This document shows, piece after piece, positions 25,448-36,210 of a stretch of 64,000 nucleotides of DNA. Every line of letters begins with the position of its first letter. Positions within the stretch are counted from its first letter, which is position 1. The DNA comes from Sphaerospermopsis aphanizomenoides BCCUSP55. GTDB lineage: Bacteria > Cyanobacteriota > Cyanobacteriia > Cyanobacteriales > Nostocaceae. The position numbers and the translations under genes are program-made. The stretch covers positions 1 through 64,000 of the forward strand of contig NZ_LUFH02000009.1 in NCBI RefSeq assembly GCF_001586785.1. Direction: 5' to 3'. The notes below the pieces were generated by a model, which saw nothing but the letters and a program-made list of their open reading frames with translations, did not search any database and was not told where the DNA came from.

Positions 25448-28150
25448 TTAGAGTAGGGTATTAACCACGGAAGAAGGTGCTACCCCATTTTGGGAATCAT
25501 TAATAGTTGTAGTTGCACTTGGTGGTTGTATTTCTTCCTGAACACCCCGCACCTTAATTAACCGAATTGCCCGACTGACGCTTTCTGGCAAAATTACCAC
25601 CAGACTACCATCAGGAGCCATATCTAAGCCTTTGTTAATAGCTTGGGTTTCATCCAGAATTGATTCATAACGGCAATTAGGTTTAGCCTGATTAATGCCT
25701 TGAACAATCAAATCTGAAGCAGAACCCCTTGGCCTGCCTCTTGTGTCGTCATCTTCTTTGACAATGATGTAATCAAAGATATCAGCCGCCAATTTACCCA
25801 GAGTCACAAAATCTTCATCACGGCGATCGCCAGGGCCACCAACCACACCTATGCGCTGTCCACTTGTCCAGTTACGAACAAATGATCCCACAGCTTCATA
25901 ACTAGCGGGATTATGGGCATAATCGACCAAAGCGTGGTGTTTACCCAAATTAAATAAATTCATGCGTCCCGGCGTTTGACTAACCGAAGCGCGGAAAGTC
26001 TTTAAACCAGCGCGAATTTGCTCAATAGTTACATTCTGCACAAAAGCTGCCAAACTTGCGGCTAAAGCATTGGCAATCATAAACGGGGCTTTTCCGCCCA
26101 TTGTCAAGGGTATATTTTCTGCTCTTTCTATGCGGTGTGTCCAATCGCCTTTGACAATTGACAGATAGCTATTTTCATATACTGCTGCCACTCCTCCCTT
26201 TTGGATATGCTTCCGCACCAGTTCCGAGTCTGGGTTCATGGTGAAGTAGGCAATATTCGCTTTTGTTTTTTCAGCCATCGCCGCTACACGATGATCATCA
26301 GCATTAAGAACTGCATAACCATCAGGATATACAGCTTCTGCAACCACACTTTTCAGGTTAGCTAATTGTTCAATGGTATCAATATCGCCGATGCCTAAAT
26401 GATCTGCTGCCACATTCAACACCACACCCACATTAGCAGAATCAAAACCTAACCCAGAACGGAGAATACCGCCACGAGCAGATTCCAATACCGCTACCTC
26501 TACTGTTGGGTCTTGCAGAATAACATGGGCGCTTTGGGGACCAGTGTTATCTCCAGCTTCCACCAGATAATCACCAATGTATGTACCATCAGTAGTGGTA
26601 TAACCTACAACTTTTCCTGTTTGCTTATAAATATGTGCTAACAGACGAGTCGTAGTCGTTTTGCCATTAGTGCCTGTAATGCTGAGGATGGGAATGCGGC
26701 TAGGTTTTTCGCTGGAGAACAGCATATCCATTACTGCACCAGCAACGTTACGTGGCACACCTTGACTGGGAGCAACGTGCATCCGAAAACCAGGGGCAGC
26801 GTTAACTTCCACAATTACCCCATCCAAATCCCGGAGGGGTCGGCTAATATCCGTAGTGACAACATCCAAGCCGGCAATATCCAAACCGATAATTTTCACA
26901 ACCCGTTGTGCTAACCAAACATTTTCCGGGTGGATTTCGTCGGTGCGGTCTACCGCAATACCACCTGTACTCAGGTTAGCCGTGGCTCGCAGATAACAAA
27001 TTGTTCCTTTCGGTGGTACGCTATTTACCGTGTAACCTTGTCTTTCTAATAGCTGATAGCTGGTACGGTCTAGTTCAATTTTCGTGAGAACGTTATCATG
27101 TCCTTCACCGCGATTAGGGTCTTTGTTGGTTTCCTCAATCAGTTCAGCAATAGAGGATTTGCCATTACCAACTACGTGTGCTGGAACTCGTTCCGCTACG
27201 GCGACAACTTTACCATCTACCACTAATACCCGATGGTCGCGCCCAACATAATACCGTTCCACAATAATCGAACGGGAAACTTGTCTGGCTGCTTCATAAG
27301 CTGCTTCAGCTTCATCCCAAGTTCTGATATCTATGGTGATCCCCCGTCCATGATTACCATCCAAGGGTTTAATCACAATCGGATAACCACCCACATATTC
27401 AATAGCTTCTTCTAAGTCATCCAAAAAGTTAATTACTGTACCTCTAGGTACTGGTACACCATTAGCAGCAAGGATGCGTTTAGTGGCTTCTTTATCACAG
27501 GCTAGTTCTACTCCCAGAATGCTCGTGTTATCGGTCATCGTTGCCTGCATTCGCTTCTGGTTGACACCGTACCCTAGTTGAATCAGAAACCTTGCCGCTA
27601 GGGGCATCCAGGGAATACCTCTTTTTTCTGCTTCTTTGACAATGGCTTCTGTAGAAGGGCCCAAGGAAGCTTCACGGCAAAAGTCTTTCAAGTCTTGGAT
27701 ATCTTGCTCTAGTTCTGCCTTGGGATAACGGCCCCGATCAACAATACTTTGACATAGCCGCACTGCTGCACGTCCGGCATAGCGTCCCGCTTCCTCATTA
27801 ATGTACTCAATCACAACCTGGTAAACTCCAGGTGTGGCAGTCTCACGGGTGCGGCCAAAACCTACGTGCATTCCAGCTAATTCCTGGAGTTCTAGGGCTA
27901 CGTGTTCTACGATGTGACCCATCATCGTGCCTTCTCGTACCCGCATCAAAAAACCACCACGACAGCCCGGTGAGCAATAATGACCCTCCAGACTGGGTAG
28001 TGCCTCAACTAATCCTTCATAAAAGCCAGGGATTTCATTTGAGGGCGTTTCCGCTAGGTTTTCTAGATCGAGGCGCATGACGATCAGTTTATGGCGTCGA
28101 ATGCTCCAGTAGTTTGGGCCGCGTAGGGTTTGGATCTTGAGGATTCTCAT
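25448..28150 (-). CDS. cphA: Cyanophycin synthetase
   Basis: CphA polymerises aspartate and arginine into cyanophycin, the nitrogen reserve of cyanobacteria, using ATP. From the ATG at 28150 the product has 900 residues, starting MRILKIQTLRGPNYWSI, the canonical N-terminus; an ATG ten codons upstream lacks support. The N-terminal domain is followed by an ATP-grasp domain (PIVIKPLDGNHGRGI) and a Mur-ligase-like domain with P-loop SITGTNGKTTTT near 485-495 and DYAHNP further on. It lies 172 bases downstream of cphB, the classical cphBA arrangement. Confidence 0.98.
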   Translation of the reverse strand: MRILKIQTLRGPNYWSIRRHKLIVMRLDLENLAETPSNEIPGFYEGLVEALPSLEGHYCSPGCRGGFLMRVREGTMMGHIVEHVALELQELAGMHVGFGRTRETATPGVYQVVIEYINEEAGRYAGRAAVRLCQSIVDRGRYPKAELEQDIQDLKDFCREASLGPSTEAIVKEAEKRGIPWMPLAARFLIQLGYGVNQKRMQATMTDNTSILGVELACDKEATKRILAANGVPVPRGTVINFLDDLEEAIEYVGGYPIVIKPLDGNHGRGITIDIRTWDEAEAAYEAARQVSRSIIVERYYVGRDHRVLVVDGKVVAVAERVPAHVVGNGKSSIAELIEETNKDPNRGEGHDNVLTKIELDRTSYQLLERQGYTVNSVPPKGTICYLRATANLSTGGIAVDRTDEIHPENVWLAQRVVKIIGLDIAGLDVVTTDISRPLRDLDGVIVEVNAAPGFRMHVAPSQGVPRNVAGAVMDMLFSSEKPSRIPILSITGTNGKTTTTRLLAHIYKQTGKVVGYTTTDGTYIGDYLVEAGDNTGPQSAHVILQDPTVEVAVLESARGGILRSGLGFDSANVGVVLNVAADHLGIGDIDTIEQLANLKSVVAEAVYPDGYAVLNADDHRVAAMAEKTKANIAYFTMNPDSELVRKHIQKGGVAAVYENSYLSIVKGDWTHRIERAENIPLTMGGKAPFMIANALAASLAAFVQNVTIEQIRAGLKTFRASVSQTPGRMNLFNLGKHHALVDYAHNPASYEAVGSFVRNWTSGQRIGVVGGPGDRRDEDFVTLGKLAADIFDYIIVKEDDDTRGRPRGSASDLIVQGINQAKPNCRYESILDETQAINKGLDMAPDGSLVVILPESVSRAIRLIKVRGVQEEIQPPSATTTINDSQNGVAPSSVVNTLL

Positions 28151-28322
28151 GGGAATAGGTAGATGGAGATTCGGAACCAAAATTCTAGTTTCTTACTGGA
28201 ATTGACCGCTAAACTGTTTATTATGAACAGTTTTTTCTTTTCAGATAGTATTCAGTCCAATTTTTTGACAGTAAGAAATCAAGGTGCGGTCAAATCAGTG
28301 TAACCTCAGATACTCTATCCCG

Positions 28323-29186
28323 TCAGCTGGAGATCCGATGCACAGCGGGTAAAACAGTACGTTGGTATAGATGGAAACGATCTCCGTAACTGAGGATATG
28401 TAGGCGTAAATTATGCACTGTTAATGGTTCATTGGCACTAACATGAGGTTCGTTGGTATGGGTAAGTTCTGTGGGATCAACAATGGTGACACTGCCTTTG
28501 CCCATGACTTGCAACCAACCATCACGTTCAAATACAGCACAAGTATCTTCATCAATGCCAATGCCTAAACGATCAGGATGGGCGGCGATCGCACTTACCA
28601 GCCGCCCCATGCGATTGCGATTGTGAAAGTGTTGATCCACAATCACTTCCGGAATGAATCCCAAACCGGTTGCCATATCAACTAGGGAACGATTCGGTGT
28701 TTCACCACTCCCACCACCTGCAATCATGTGATGTCCCATCACCGCAGCACCTGCACTTGTTCCGGCCAGGGTTAATTGTCCTGCCCGGACTCGCTGCCGG
28801 ATAATATCCATTGCTGCTGTGTCTGAAAGAACGCCACAAAGTCGTAATTGGTCTCCTCCTGTTAAAAAGACCCCAGTACAGGCTTCTAGAGATGCTTTAA
28901 TTTGGGAACTGTCGCATTGTTCACGTTCCCGAATGTCTAAAATCTCAACCTTTTGGGCACCCATTTCTTCAAAAATGCGAATATACCTACCACCAATGAT
29001 GGCAGGTTCGCGGGAGGCGGATGGAATAATTGTAATATACGCCTTACTAGCACCAGCACGAGCAACAAAAGTCCGCAGGATTTCGCGTCCGTGAACTTTG
29101 TCTTCTGCGCCTCCGATAACTAGAACGGCGGTTTTGGTTGCTTGGGGTGTCCTCATTTCCAGCGATTTAGCTTTTAATTGCTGCAT
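28323..29186 (-). CDS. cphB: Cyanophycinase
   Basis: CphB is a serine exopeptidase that cleaves cyanophycin into beta-Asp-Arg dipeptides. The product has 287 residues, a little longer than the usual 270 because of an N-terminal extension before MRTPQATKTAVLVIGGAED. The catalytic serine is in GTSAGA near 141, and GGGSGE and VVDQHFH-like segments fit the S51 peptidase family. It is upstream of cphA on the same strand and probably co-transcribed with it from a promoter in 29187-29869. Confidence 0.97.
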   Translation of the reverse strand: MQQLKAKSLEMRTPQATKTAVLVIGGAEDKVHGREILRTFVARAGASKAYITIIPSASREPAIIGGRYIRIFEEMGAQKVEILDIREREQCDSSQIKASLEACTGVFLTGGDQLRLCGVLSDTAAMDIIRQRVRAGQLTLAGTSAGAAVMGHHMIAGGGSGETPNRSLVDMATGLGFIPEVIVDQHFHNRNRMGRLVSAIAAHPDRLGIGIDEDTCAVFERDGWLQVMGKGSVTIVDPTELTHTNEPHVSANEPLTVHNLRLHILSYGDRFHLYQRTVLPAVHRISS

Positions 29187-29869
29187 TGTGTTTCTGCTGC
29201 TCCATAAAACTTATACAATGCTGATAGCGCAGGTTGGCGCAAGCCATACATTGCTGTTTATTTCCCGCTTCCACCAGAGCCACGAAGGGGGATTCTTGTC
29301 AACGGGCTTAAGTTCCGCCAGAGCTAGGCGTACAGATTTAAGGTTTGCATTCAACAGGTTATTAGCTCCTGTCAACAACTTCAGGTAAATTTAACAAGGT
29401 TTAATAGCCTGTTGATTTTTGCCTTTTGCTTTTTGAGAGGACACTTTTCGGAAGATTGGCTCGGTGCAAGCCGTTCCAAGTTTTTCGCTAACCCACACGA
29501 TGCCTCCTGGAAGTTGTTAACTTGGGTCGGATTATTAATTTAAATTTAGTTGTGACAATATTTAAACATAAATTAAGTAATTAGAAAAATTAGAAAAATT
29601 TTGGATGGCACGAAAAACTCAAGAGTTTAGGTAATTTTAGATACTATTGATCAAGGGTAAGAAGAGGGTGTAGGGTGTAGGGTATAGGGTGGAAGGGAGA
29701 AATTAATTAAAAATTAAAAATTAAAAGTTAATCAACTTCTGCCTTCTGCCTCTTCTCGTGCCTCTTGCCAGCTGCAACCTTTCTCCTGAATTCCTTAAAC
29801 ACTGACGTTAATTAGCAATTTACGTTAAATGTTCCAATCTTAGATTAGTGTCATTGAATACGAATTACT
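29187..29869. other. Long divergent spacer between cphB and trmD
   Basis: It contains a candidate folded RNA (29374-29518), then AT-rich sequence, GTAGGGT-type heptamers at about 29668-29692, and an AAAATTAA repeat near 29705-29728. Promoters of cphB and trmD must lie here, but no binding site was identified with confidence. Confidence 0.5.
29374..29518. ncRNA. Candidate structured RNA with long closing stem
   Basis: AACAACTTCAGG (29374-29385) pairs with CCT-G-GAAGTTGTT (29506-29518): 12 bp with a one-base bulge. Inside, TTGG-CT-CGG (29456-29464) pairs with CCG-TT-CCAA (29471-29479) around a TGCAAG loop, extended by CGGAAGA with TTTTTCG. A closing stem, a loose middle and a terminal hairpin is the general outline of 6S RNA, but I cannot confirm that family, nor see a promoter or terminator. 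Confidence 0.35.
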
Positions 29870-30580
29870 GTGCGTTTTGATATAGTTACGCTTTTTCCTG
29901 ACTGTTTTAGCTCGGTTCTCAGTTCTGGTCTTTTGAGCAAAGCCCTAGCCAAGCAGATTGCCCAAGTACATCTGGTTAATCCTAGGGACTTTACCACTGA
30001 TAAACATCGTAAGGTCGATGATGAACCTTATGGAGGTGGGGTGGGAATGCTCATGAAGCCTGAACCAATTTTCGCGGCTGTGGAATCGCTGCCAACTCTA
30101 CCTCGCCGAGATGTCATCTTAATGAGTCCCCAAGGTCAAACTATTAATCAACCCCTGTTGCGGGATTTGGCAGCCAATTATGACCAGTTGGTGGTGATTT
30201 GTGGTCACTATGAAGGGGTCGATGAAAGAGTGCTAAATTTGGTAACACGTGAGGTATCTTTGGGGGATTTTATTCTCACTGGTGGAGAAATTCCGGCTAT
30301 GGCTTTGCTGAATGGAGTAGTGCGCTTATTACCAGGGACGGTGGGTAAGGAGGAATCTCTCAAAGCAGAAAGTTTTGAAGAGGGGTTGTTAGACTTTCCT
30401 CAGTACACTCGTCCTGCCAATTTTCGAGGCTGGAAAGTGCCGGATGTACTACTGAGCGGAAATCATGCAGAAATTGCTAAGTGGCGTTGCCAACAACAAA
30501 TTGAACGTACTGCTTCCCGTCGTCCCGATTTGCTGGAAAAATGGCAACAAGAAAGGGAACAGGGGACAGGGGACAGGTGA
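29870..30580 (+). CDS. trmD: tRNA (guanine-37-N1)-methyltransferase
   Basis: TrmD methylates G37 next to the anticodon of tRNAs reading CNN codons, which prevents frameshifting. The product has 236 residues and begins with GTG (MRFDIVTLFPD). The SPOUT trefoil knot is seen as CGHYEGVDERV and GDFILTGGEIPAM with LLPG. The last residues (EQGTGDR) are encoded by CAGGGGA/CAGGTGA heptamers that run over the stop codon, so the C-terminus has been altered by the repeat. A HIP1-free, monocistronic gene. Confidence 0.97.
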   Translation: MRFDIVTLFPDCFSSVLSSGLLSKALAKQIAQVHLVNPRDFTTDKHRKVDDEPYGGGVGMLMKPEPIFAAVESLPTLPRRDVILMSPQGQTINQPLLRDLAANYDQLVVICGHYEGVDERVLNLVTREVSLGDFILTGGEIPAMALLNGVVRLLPGTVGKEESLKAESFEEGLLDFPQYTRPANFRGWKVPDVLLSGNHAEIAKWRCQQQIERTASRRPDLLEKWQQEREQGTGDR

Positions 30581-30836
30581 CAGGTGACAGGTGACGATGC
30601 TCAAAGCCTTGCAGTGTTTAGGTTTTAGTTTTGGTTTATGTCCTAACCGTCTCGTCTACGGTCTTATAGCAGGAGGCAGGAGGGAAAGCCTTGTTATCTC
30701 TACGTTTCAAGGATTAATAATGTCCTAACCGTCTCGTCTACGGTCTTAATTCAAATCCCCGGCTTCTTAGAGAAGTCAGGGATCTATTTTCTAGGTCTTT
30801 TATAGCAGGTGGGAGAGAACTGAATCCGTAGTGAAA
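30560..30836. repeat. Repeat-rich spacer after trmD with terminator hairpin
   Basis: It has CAGGTGA heptamers at 30566-30594, two copies of TGTCCTAACCGTCTCGTCTA continuing ACGGTCTTA at about 30639 and 30721, and a strong hairpin at 30755-30783 (ATCCC...CTTCT-tag-AGAAG...GGGAT) followed by CTATTTTCT that can end trmD transcription. Related sequence recurs near 37555 and 41500. Confidence 0.75.
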
Positions 30837-32306
30837 TTATTCACCTTCAAAAGCGCCAACGCGAGGATTTTTAGAACGATGTTGTTGTTCTTCGACAGAC
30901 TCTTCAACTGCATAGAAATCAGGCCACACAGTCGCGCCATGTTCGTAAGCATCAATACCAATCTTATCAGCTTCAGAATCAACACGCAGTCTGCCAATAG
31001 CCTTGAGTCCACCAAACATTAAAAAGGCAAAAGCTACAGTAAAAGCGGTGATAGCAACTAAACCCAAAATCTGCACACCCAGCAAATCAAAGCCACCACC
31101 TAAAAATAGTCCAGCTTTTTTGTTTAGGGTTAGTTCTGCTTGACCAAATAAGCCCACGGCTAAAGTACCCATCATACCGTTGATACCGTGAACCGCAAAG
31201 GCACTTACTGGGTCATCAATATGCATTGCTTCAATTAAATCAATGCCGACAACTACCAAAATTCCCCCAGTTAAACCAATTAAAACCGCAGCCCAAGGTG
31301 CCACAAAGGCGCAACCTGCTGTGATCCCTACCAGTCCAGCTAAAGAACCATTCAGACAATAAACTAAATCCCATTTACCAGAACGGAAATATTGGAAAAG
31401 CATTCCCGCAAGAGCGCCAGCCCCAGCACCTAGGGTAGTATTGAGTGTGACTAAACCTATTAAACCAGGATTAGCAGTACCCAAGGTTGAACCAGGGTTA
31501 AACCCATACCAACCAAACCATAAAATCATGGTTCCCAAGGTTGCTAAACCTAAGTTATGTGCGGGTGGTAATGTTCCCCAAGGAGTACGACCAGGACGGG
31601 GTCCAAGTAAATAAGCACCTACTATCGCTGTCCAACCACCAACGGTGTGAACTACAGCACTACCGGCAAAATCATGGAAACTCATTTTCGCTAACCAGCC
31701 GTTAGCATTCCAAACCCAGTGGACAATCAAAGGATAGCTGAATGCACCCATGACGGCACTGTAAATTAAGTCACCAACGAAGTCTGTTCTTCCCGCCATT
31801 GCACCTGTAGTAATTGTACTAGCTGTGGCTGCAAAGGCAAATTGGAAGAAGAATAAGGTGTAAGCATTGAGGTTTGAAGCTATACCTGGTACACCACCAC
31901 TAGGGAAAGCTCCATCAACTGGTAACTGACTCAGGAAAAAGGTATCAGTGCCAATGAAACCACCCGCACTTGTACCGAAAGCAATACCAAAGCCGACACC
32001 CCACCAAACTAAGATGGTGACAGCAGCATCAACAAAGTTCTCTAATAAGGCGTTTACTACTCCTCTTTGTCGCAACAAACCTGCTTCTAACATAGAAAAA
32101 CCGGTTTGCATGAAGAACACTAAAAACCCTGTTAGTAGTACCCAGGTGGTATCAATAGAAATTTGTAATTGCTTTGTTGTGCTGTCTAAAGATTCAAGAG
32201 TTGGCGGATCTGCTGCTTGTACAATTGTAGGAGCAAAAATCGCAAACACCATTGAGCCTATAGCTAGTGCTAGTAGGCGGTATAAGGGTCTAATCCGCTT
32301 ATTCAT
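30837..32306 (-). CDS. amt: Ammonium transporter
   Basis: Amt proteins conduct ammonia/ammonium across the plasma membrane. The product has 489 residues: an N-terminal signal-like segment (MNKRIRPLYRLLALAIGSMV to QAA), then about 11 transmembrane helices. Family features present are WVLLTGFLVFFMQTGFSMLEAG, the DFAGSAVVHTVGG motif with pore His and PGRTPWG, then WFGWYGFNPGS. The tail is cytosolic and acidic. No NtcA-type GTAN8TAC was found by eye in the immediate upstream 200 bases. Location near cphBA groups nitrogen-related genes, though not in one operon. Confidence 0.97.
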   Translation of the reverse strand: MNKRIRPLYRLLALAIGSMVFAIFAPTIVQAADPPTLESLDSTTKQLQISIDTTWVLLTGFLVFFMQTGFSMLEAGLLRQRGVVNALLENFVDAAVTILVWWGVGFGIAFGTSAGGFIGTDTFFLSQLPVDGAFPSGGVPGIASNLNAYTLFFFQFAFAATASTITTGAMAGRTDFVGDLIYSAVMGAFSYPLIVHWVWNANGWLAKMSFHDFAGSAVVHTVGGWTAIVGAYLLGPRPGRTPWGTLPPAHNLGLATLGTMILWFGWYGFNPGSTLGTANPGLIGLVTLNTTLGAGAGALAGMLFQYFRSGKWDLVYCLNGSLAGLVGITAGCAFVAPWAAVLIGLTGGILVVVGIDLIEAMHIDDPVSAFAVHGINGMMGTLAVGLFGQAELTLNKKAGLFLGGGFDLLGVQILGLVAITAFTVAFAFLMFGGLKAIGRLRVDSEADKIGIDAYEHGATVWPDFYAVEESVEEQQHRSKNPRVGAFEGE

Positions 32307-33171
32307 TGTTTATTTCCTGTGAGAAAAGCTAAAATTGTTTTCCTTTGGCTTATTCAAATAAATTAAATGAATTGGGGTAATTACACAAGATATTTTGCTA
32401 ATAAATGTGAAAAATCTTGTTTTTGATTTTTGAGTTTTTAGAGATTTGATATCTCTGCTAAAACACATTTATTGTGAATAGCATAAAATCTGCGGATACT
32501 ATGCCACAAAAGATGAGAATTGTGTTTTGATTAACAATTTCTTATCTCTCATGAGGGCTGATCCTGAGTCAAGGTGCAATTTAGAATCTGGCACAAACTA
32601 GGTAGCTGAGTAATGAATGAATCAGAATCTTAAAAAATGGATAATGTACAATGGACAATTGAAAATTACCTCTGCCTGAAAGCGAGAGGATTGAGAAATC
32701 GGAATTTTTGTCTTTTTTGCCCTTTGAAAGGGGAGGTTTTAAACATTGAATGAAACAATTGTCAATTATCAATTGATAATAGACAGGAATTAGTTATGTT
32801 AACTCCTGTTTGTTGTTGGTTAAATTTATAATCAAATAAATTTGCTTGATTCTGTATTTAAAAAAGCTCAAAATTCTGTATCGTAAAATACATTTTTGGG
32901 CAGATGGTGTAAATGATGCTGCCAAAAATCAACAGTGAATGGCACTTAATCCCTTACAATATGAGCATTTCCAATAGTTAGACTGTGCAACAAAGAGTTA
33001 AAATAATAACTATATAAAAAATTAATATTTGCCAAAAAAGTTATAGAAAATCATTATTTATTTTTATTTTCTCATAGTGTTTACATGAAGGGTTTGGTGG
33101 GCATTGCCCACCCTAAATATTGTTTCTGTCACCTGTCACCTGTCACCTGTCACCTGTCACCTATTCCCTTC
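32307..33171. other. Long spacer between purE and amt
   Basis: 32702-32778 is a diverged inverted copy of the repeat at 15041-15107. The palindrome GGTGGGCATTGCCCACC is at 33096-33112, followed by five GTCACCT heptamers (33127-33162). The rest is AT-rich; no gene or known RNA is seen. The amt promoter should lie in 32307-32560. Confidence 0.55.
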
Positions 33172-33684
33172 TTACTGCTGTAAATATTGCTTGTAACCTA
33201 ATTCTTCTAATTTGCTTTGTTTATCCATGACCATATCACATAAGCTTTGACGGTATGCCTGGACTTTTTGTAGTAGTTCTGGTTGATGAGTAGCCAGAAT
33301 CTGCACTGCTAAGAGTCCGGCATTTTTGGCGTTACCAATAGCTACTGTAGCTACGGGTATTCCCGCAGGCATTTGCACTATAGAATACAGAGAATCTACG
33401 CCTTGTAAATTACGGGTGGCTACGGGGACACCAATTACAGGTAGTGGAGTTAAAGATGCGACCATACCAGGAAGATGTGCCGCACCACCAGCACCAGCTA
33501 TAATGACTTTGATACCTCGTTGGTGTGCGGTTTGGGCATATTCCACCATCCGTTCTGGGGTACGATGGGCAGAGACGATCGCTACTTCGCATTCAATCCC
33601 AAATTCTTCACAAACTGCGATCGCATCTTTCATTGTGGGCAAATCGGAATCACTGCCCATGATAATACCAACTTGAAGAGTCAT
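33172..33684 (-). CDS. purE: N5-carboxyaminoimidazole ribonucleotide mutase
   Basis: PurE class I converts N5-CAIR to CAIR in purine synthesis. The product has 170 residues. The phosphate-binding start [11 protein letters not shown], the SAHRTP loop (residues 40-46) with catalytic His, and [13 protein letters not shown] (about 72) are all intact. The ATG at 33684 gives the canonical start. ATTTTAG heptamers lie just upstream. Confidence 0.97.
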   Translation of the reverse strand: MTLQVGIIMGSDSDLPTMKDAIAVCEEFGIECEVAIVSAHRTPERMVEYAQTAHQRGIKVIIAGAGGAAHLPGMVASLTPLPVIGVPVATRNLQGVDSLYSIVQMPAGIPVATVAIGNAKNAGLLAVQILATHQPELLQKVQAYRQSLCDMVMDKQSKLEELGYKQYLQQ

Positions 33685-33771
33685 AGAATTTTAGATTTTG
33701 GATTTTTAGATTTTGAATTTTAGATTAAAGCTTACAATCGTTTTTAGATTGAGAAATTTTTGGCTAGGTTA

Positions 33772-34944
33772 ATGACCACAGCAACACTAAATTCCATCTT
33801 GTCAAACGTAGATATTATCAATGCAAGAGTACCCGGTTATCAAGATTTACAGATGATTTGGGTGAATAAAGATGGCATGATTGAGCAGATTTTGCCGATG
33901 GGTAGAGTCTGCAAACGAGTGGCACCACAAGATTTACAAATTTTGGATGTCGCTGGTGACTGGATTTCTCTGGGTGGGGTTGATTTGCAAATCAACGGAG
34001 GACTCGGTTTAGCATTCCCTGACTTGACAGTAAAAGACACCCAGATGCTAGATGAAATCTGTCAATTTTTGTGGAATGTGGGTGTGGATGGCTATTTACC
34101 CACCATTGTCACAACTTCTGTAGAAAATATACAGCGATCGCTTGCCCTAATCTCCAAGTACAACCAAAAATCAGGGGCGCAAATTCTCGGAGTCCATCTG
34201 GAAGGGCCTTTTTTAAACTACGGTAAACGTGGCGCACATCCCGCAGAATATTTATTACCCTTGACCATGAACGAAGTCAAGCGGGTTTTAGGTGATTATG
34301 CCTCAGTTGTCAAAATCATCACCTTAGCACCAGAATTAGATCCCACAGGTGAAGTCATCCCTTATTTACGTTCCTTGGGCATTACCGTTAGTTTAGGACA
34401 TTCCCAAGCCACCGCCGCACAAGCACAATGCGCCTTTGAGCAAGGTGCAACAATGGTAACTCACGCCTTCAACGCCATGCCACCATTACATCACCGTGAA
34501 CCGGGATTATTAGGTGCAGCCATGAACCACCCTGATGTGATGTGCAGTTTTATTGCGGACGGACAGCACATTGTCTCCCCAATGTTAGAAATTCTCCTCC
34601 GTGCTAGTAAAGGGTTATTTCTTGTTAGTGATGCCCTGGCACCACTAGGATTACCAGATGGATTGTATCCTTGGGATAGTCGGCACATTGAAGTTATTAA
34701 TGGTACAGCTAGATTAGCAGATGGGACTTTATCAGGTACGACTTTACCTTTGTTGACGGGAGTACAGAATTTAGTGAAATGGGGAATTTGTGATATAGAA
34801 ACAGCTATTTTCCTAGCTACAGATGCACCCAGAAAAGCAATCAATTTACCACAACTTAGCGCCAATCAACCGGCTAATCTATTACGCTGGCATTGGCATG
34901 AAAATACACAGAAATTGTCTTGGAAAAGGATAATTGAGAATTGA
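33772..34944 (+). CDS. nagA: N-acetylglucosamine-6-phosphate deacetylase
   Basis: NagA releases acetate from GlcNAc-6-P in amino sugar recycling. From the ATG at 33772 the product has 390 residues; a TTG four codons earlier is possible. Metal and catalytic motifs of the amidohydrolase family are present: HLEGPFLNYGKRGAH, GHSQATA, THAFNAMPPLHHREPG and SDALAPLGLPDG (catalytic Asp). It is divergent from purE with about 87 bases between starts. Confidence 0.95.
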   Translation: MTTATLNSILSNVDIINARVPGYQDLQMIWVNKDGMIEQILPMGRVCKRVAPQDLQILDVAGDWISLGGVDLQINGGLGLAFPDLTVKDTQMLDEICQFLWNVGVDGYLPTIVTTSVENIQRSLALISKYNQKSGAQILGVHLEGPFLNYGKRGAHPAEYLLPLTMNEVKRVLGDYASVVKIITLAPELDPTGEVIPYLRSLGITVSLGHSQATAAQAQCAFEQGATMVTHAFNAMPPLHHREPGLLGAAMNHPDVMCSFIADGQHIVSPMLEILLRASKGLFLVSDALAPLGLPDGLYPWDSRHIEVINGTARLADGTLSGTTLPLLTGVQNLVKWGICDIETAIFLATDAPRKAINLPQLSANQPANLLRWHWHENTQKLSWKRIIEN

Positions 34945-34999
34945 ATTCTGTTTCGGAATTACGAGGTTGAACGCACAAAATACACAACTTTAATGTTGA

Positions 35000-36103
<1,104 letters not shown>

Positions 36104-36136
36104 AACTACTGCTATAATTATTTGTGCTTCACATTT

Positions 36137-36210
36137 GGGGTTGTAGCTCAGTTGGATAGAGCGGACGCCTCCTAAGCGTCAGGTCGTGCGTTCAAGTCGC
36201 ACCAGTCCCG
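36137..36210 (+). tRNA. tRNA-Arg (anticodon CCU)
   Basis: A complete 74-nt cloverleaf is seen. The acceptor stem is GGGGTTG with CAGTCCC (one G-T and one T-G pair), the D-arm GCTC/GAGC, the anticodon stem GACGC/GCGTC with loop CTCCTAA (anticodon CCT, reads AGG), variable loop AGGTC, T-arm GTGCG/CGCAC with loop TTCAAGT, and discriminator G. CCA is not encoded. Confidence 0.95.

Noticed and set aside
29374-29518. Firm identification as 6S RNA (ssaA)
   Set aside because: Only the general outline fits. I could not match conserved sequence blocks, promoter or terminator, so it was left as a candidate.
32307-32560. NtcA binding site upstream of amt
   Set aside because: No GTAN8TAC was found by eye; GTAATTAC at about 32376 has the wrong spacing.
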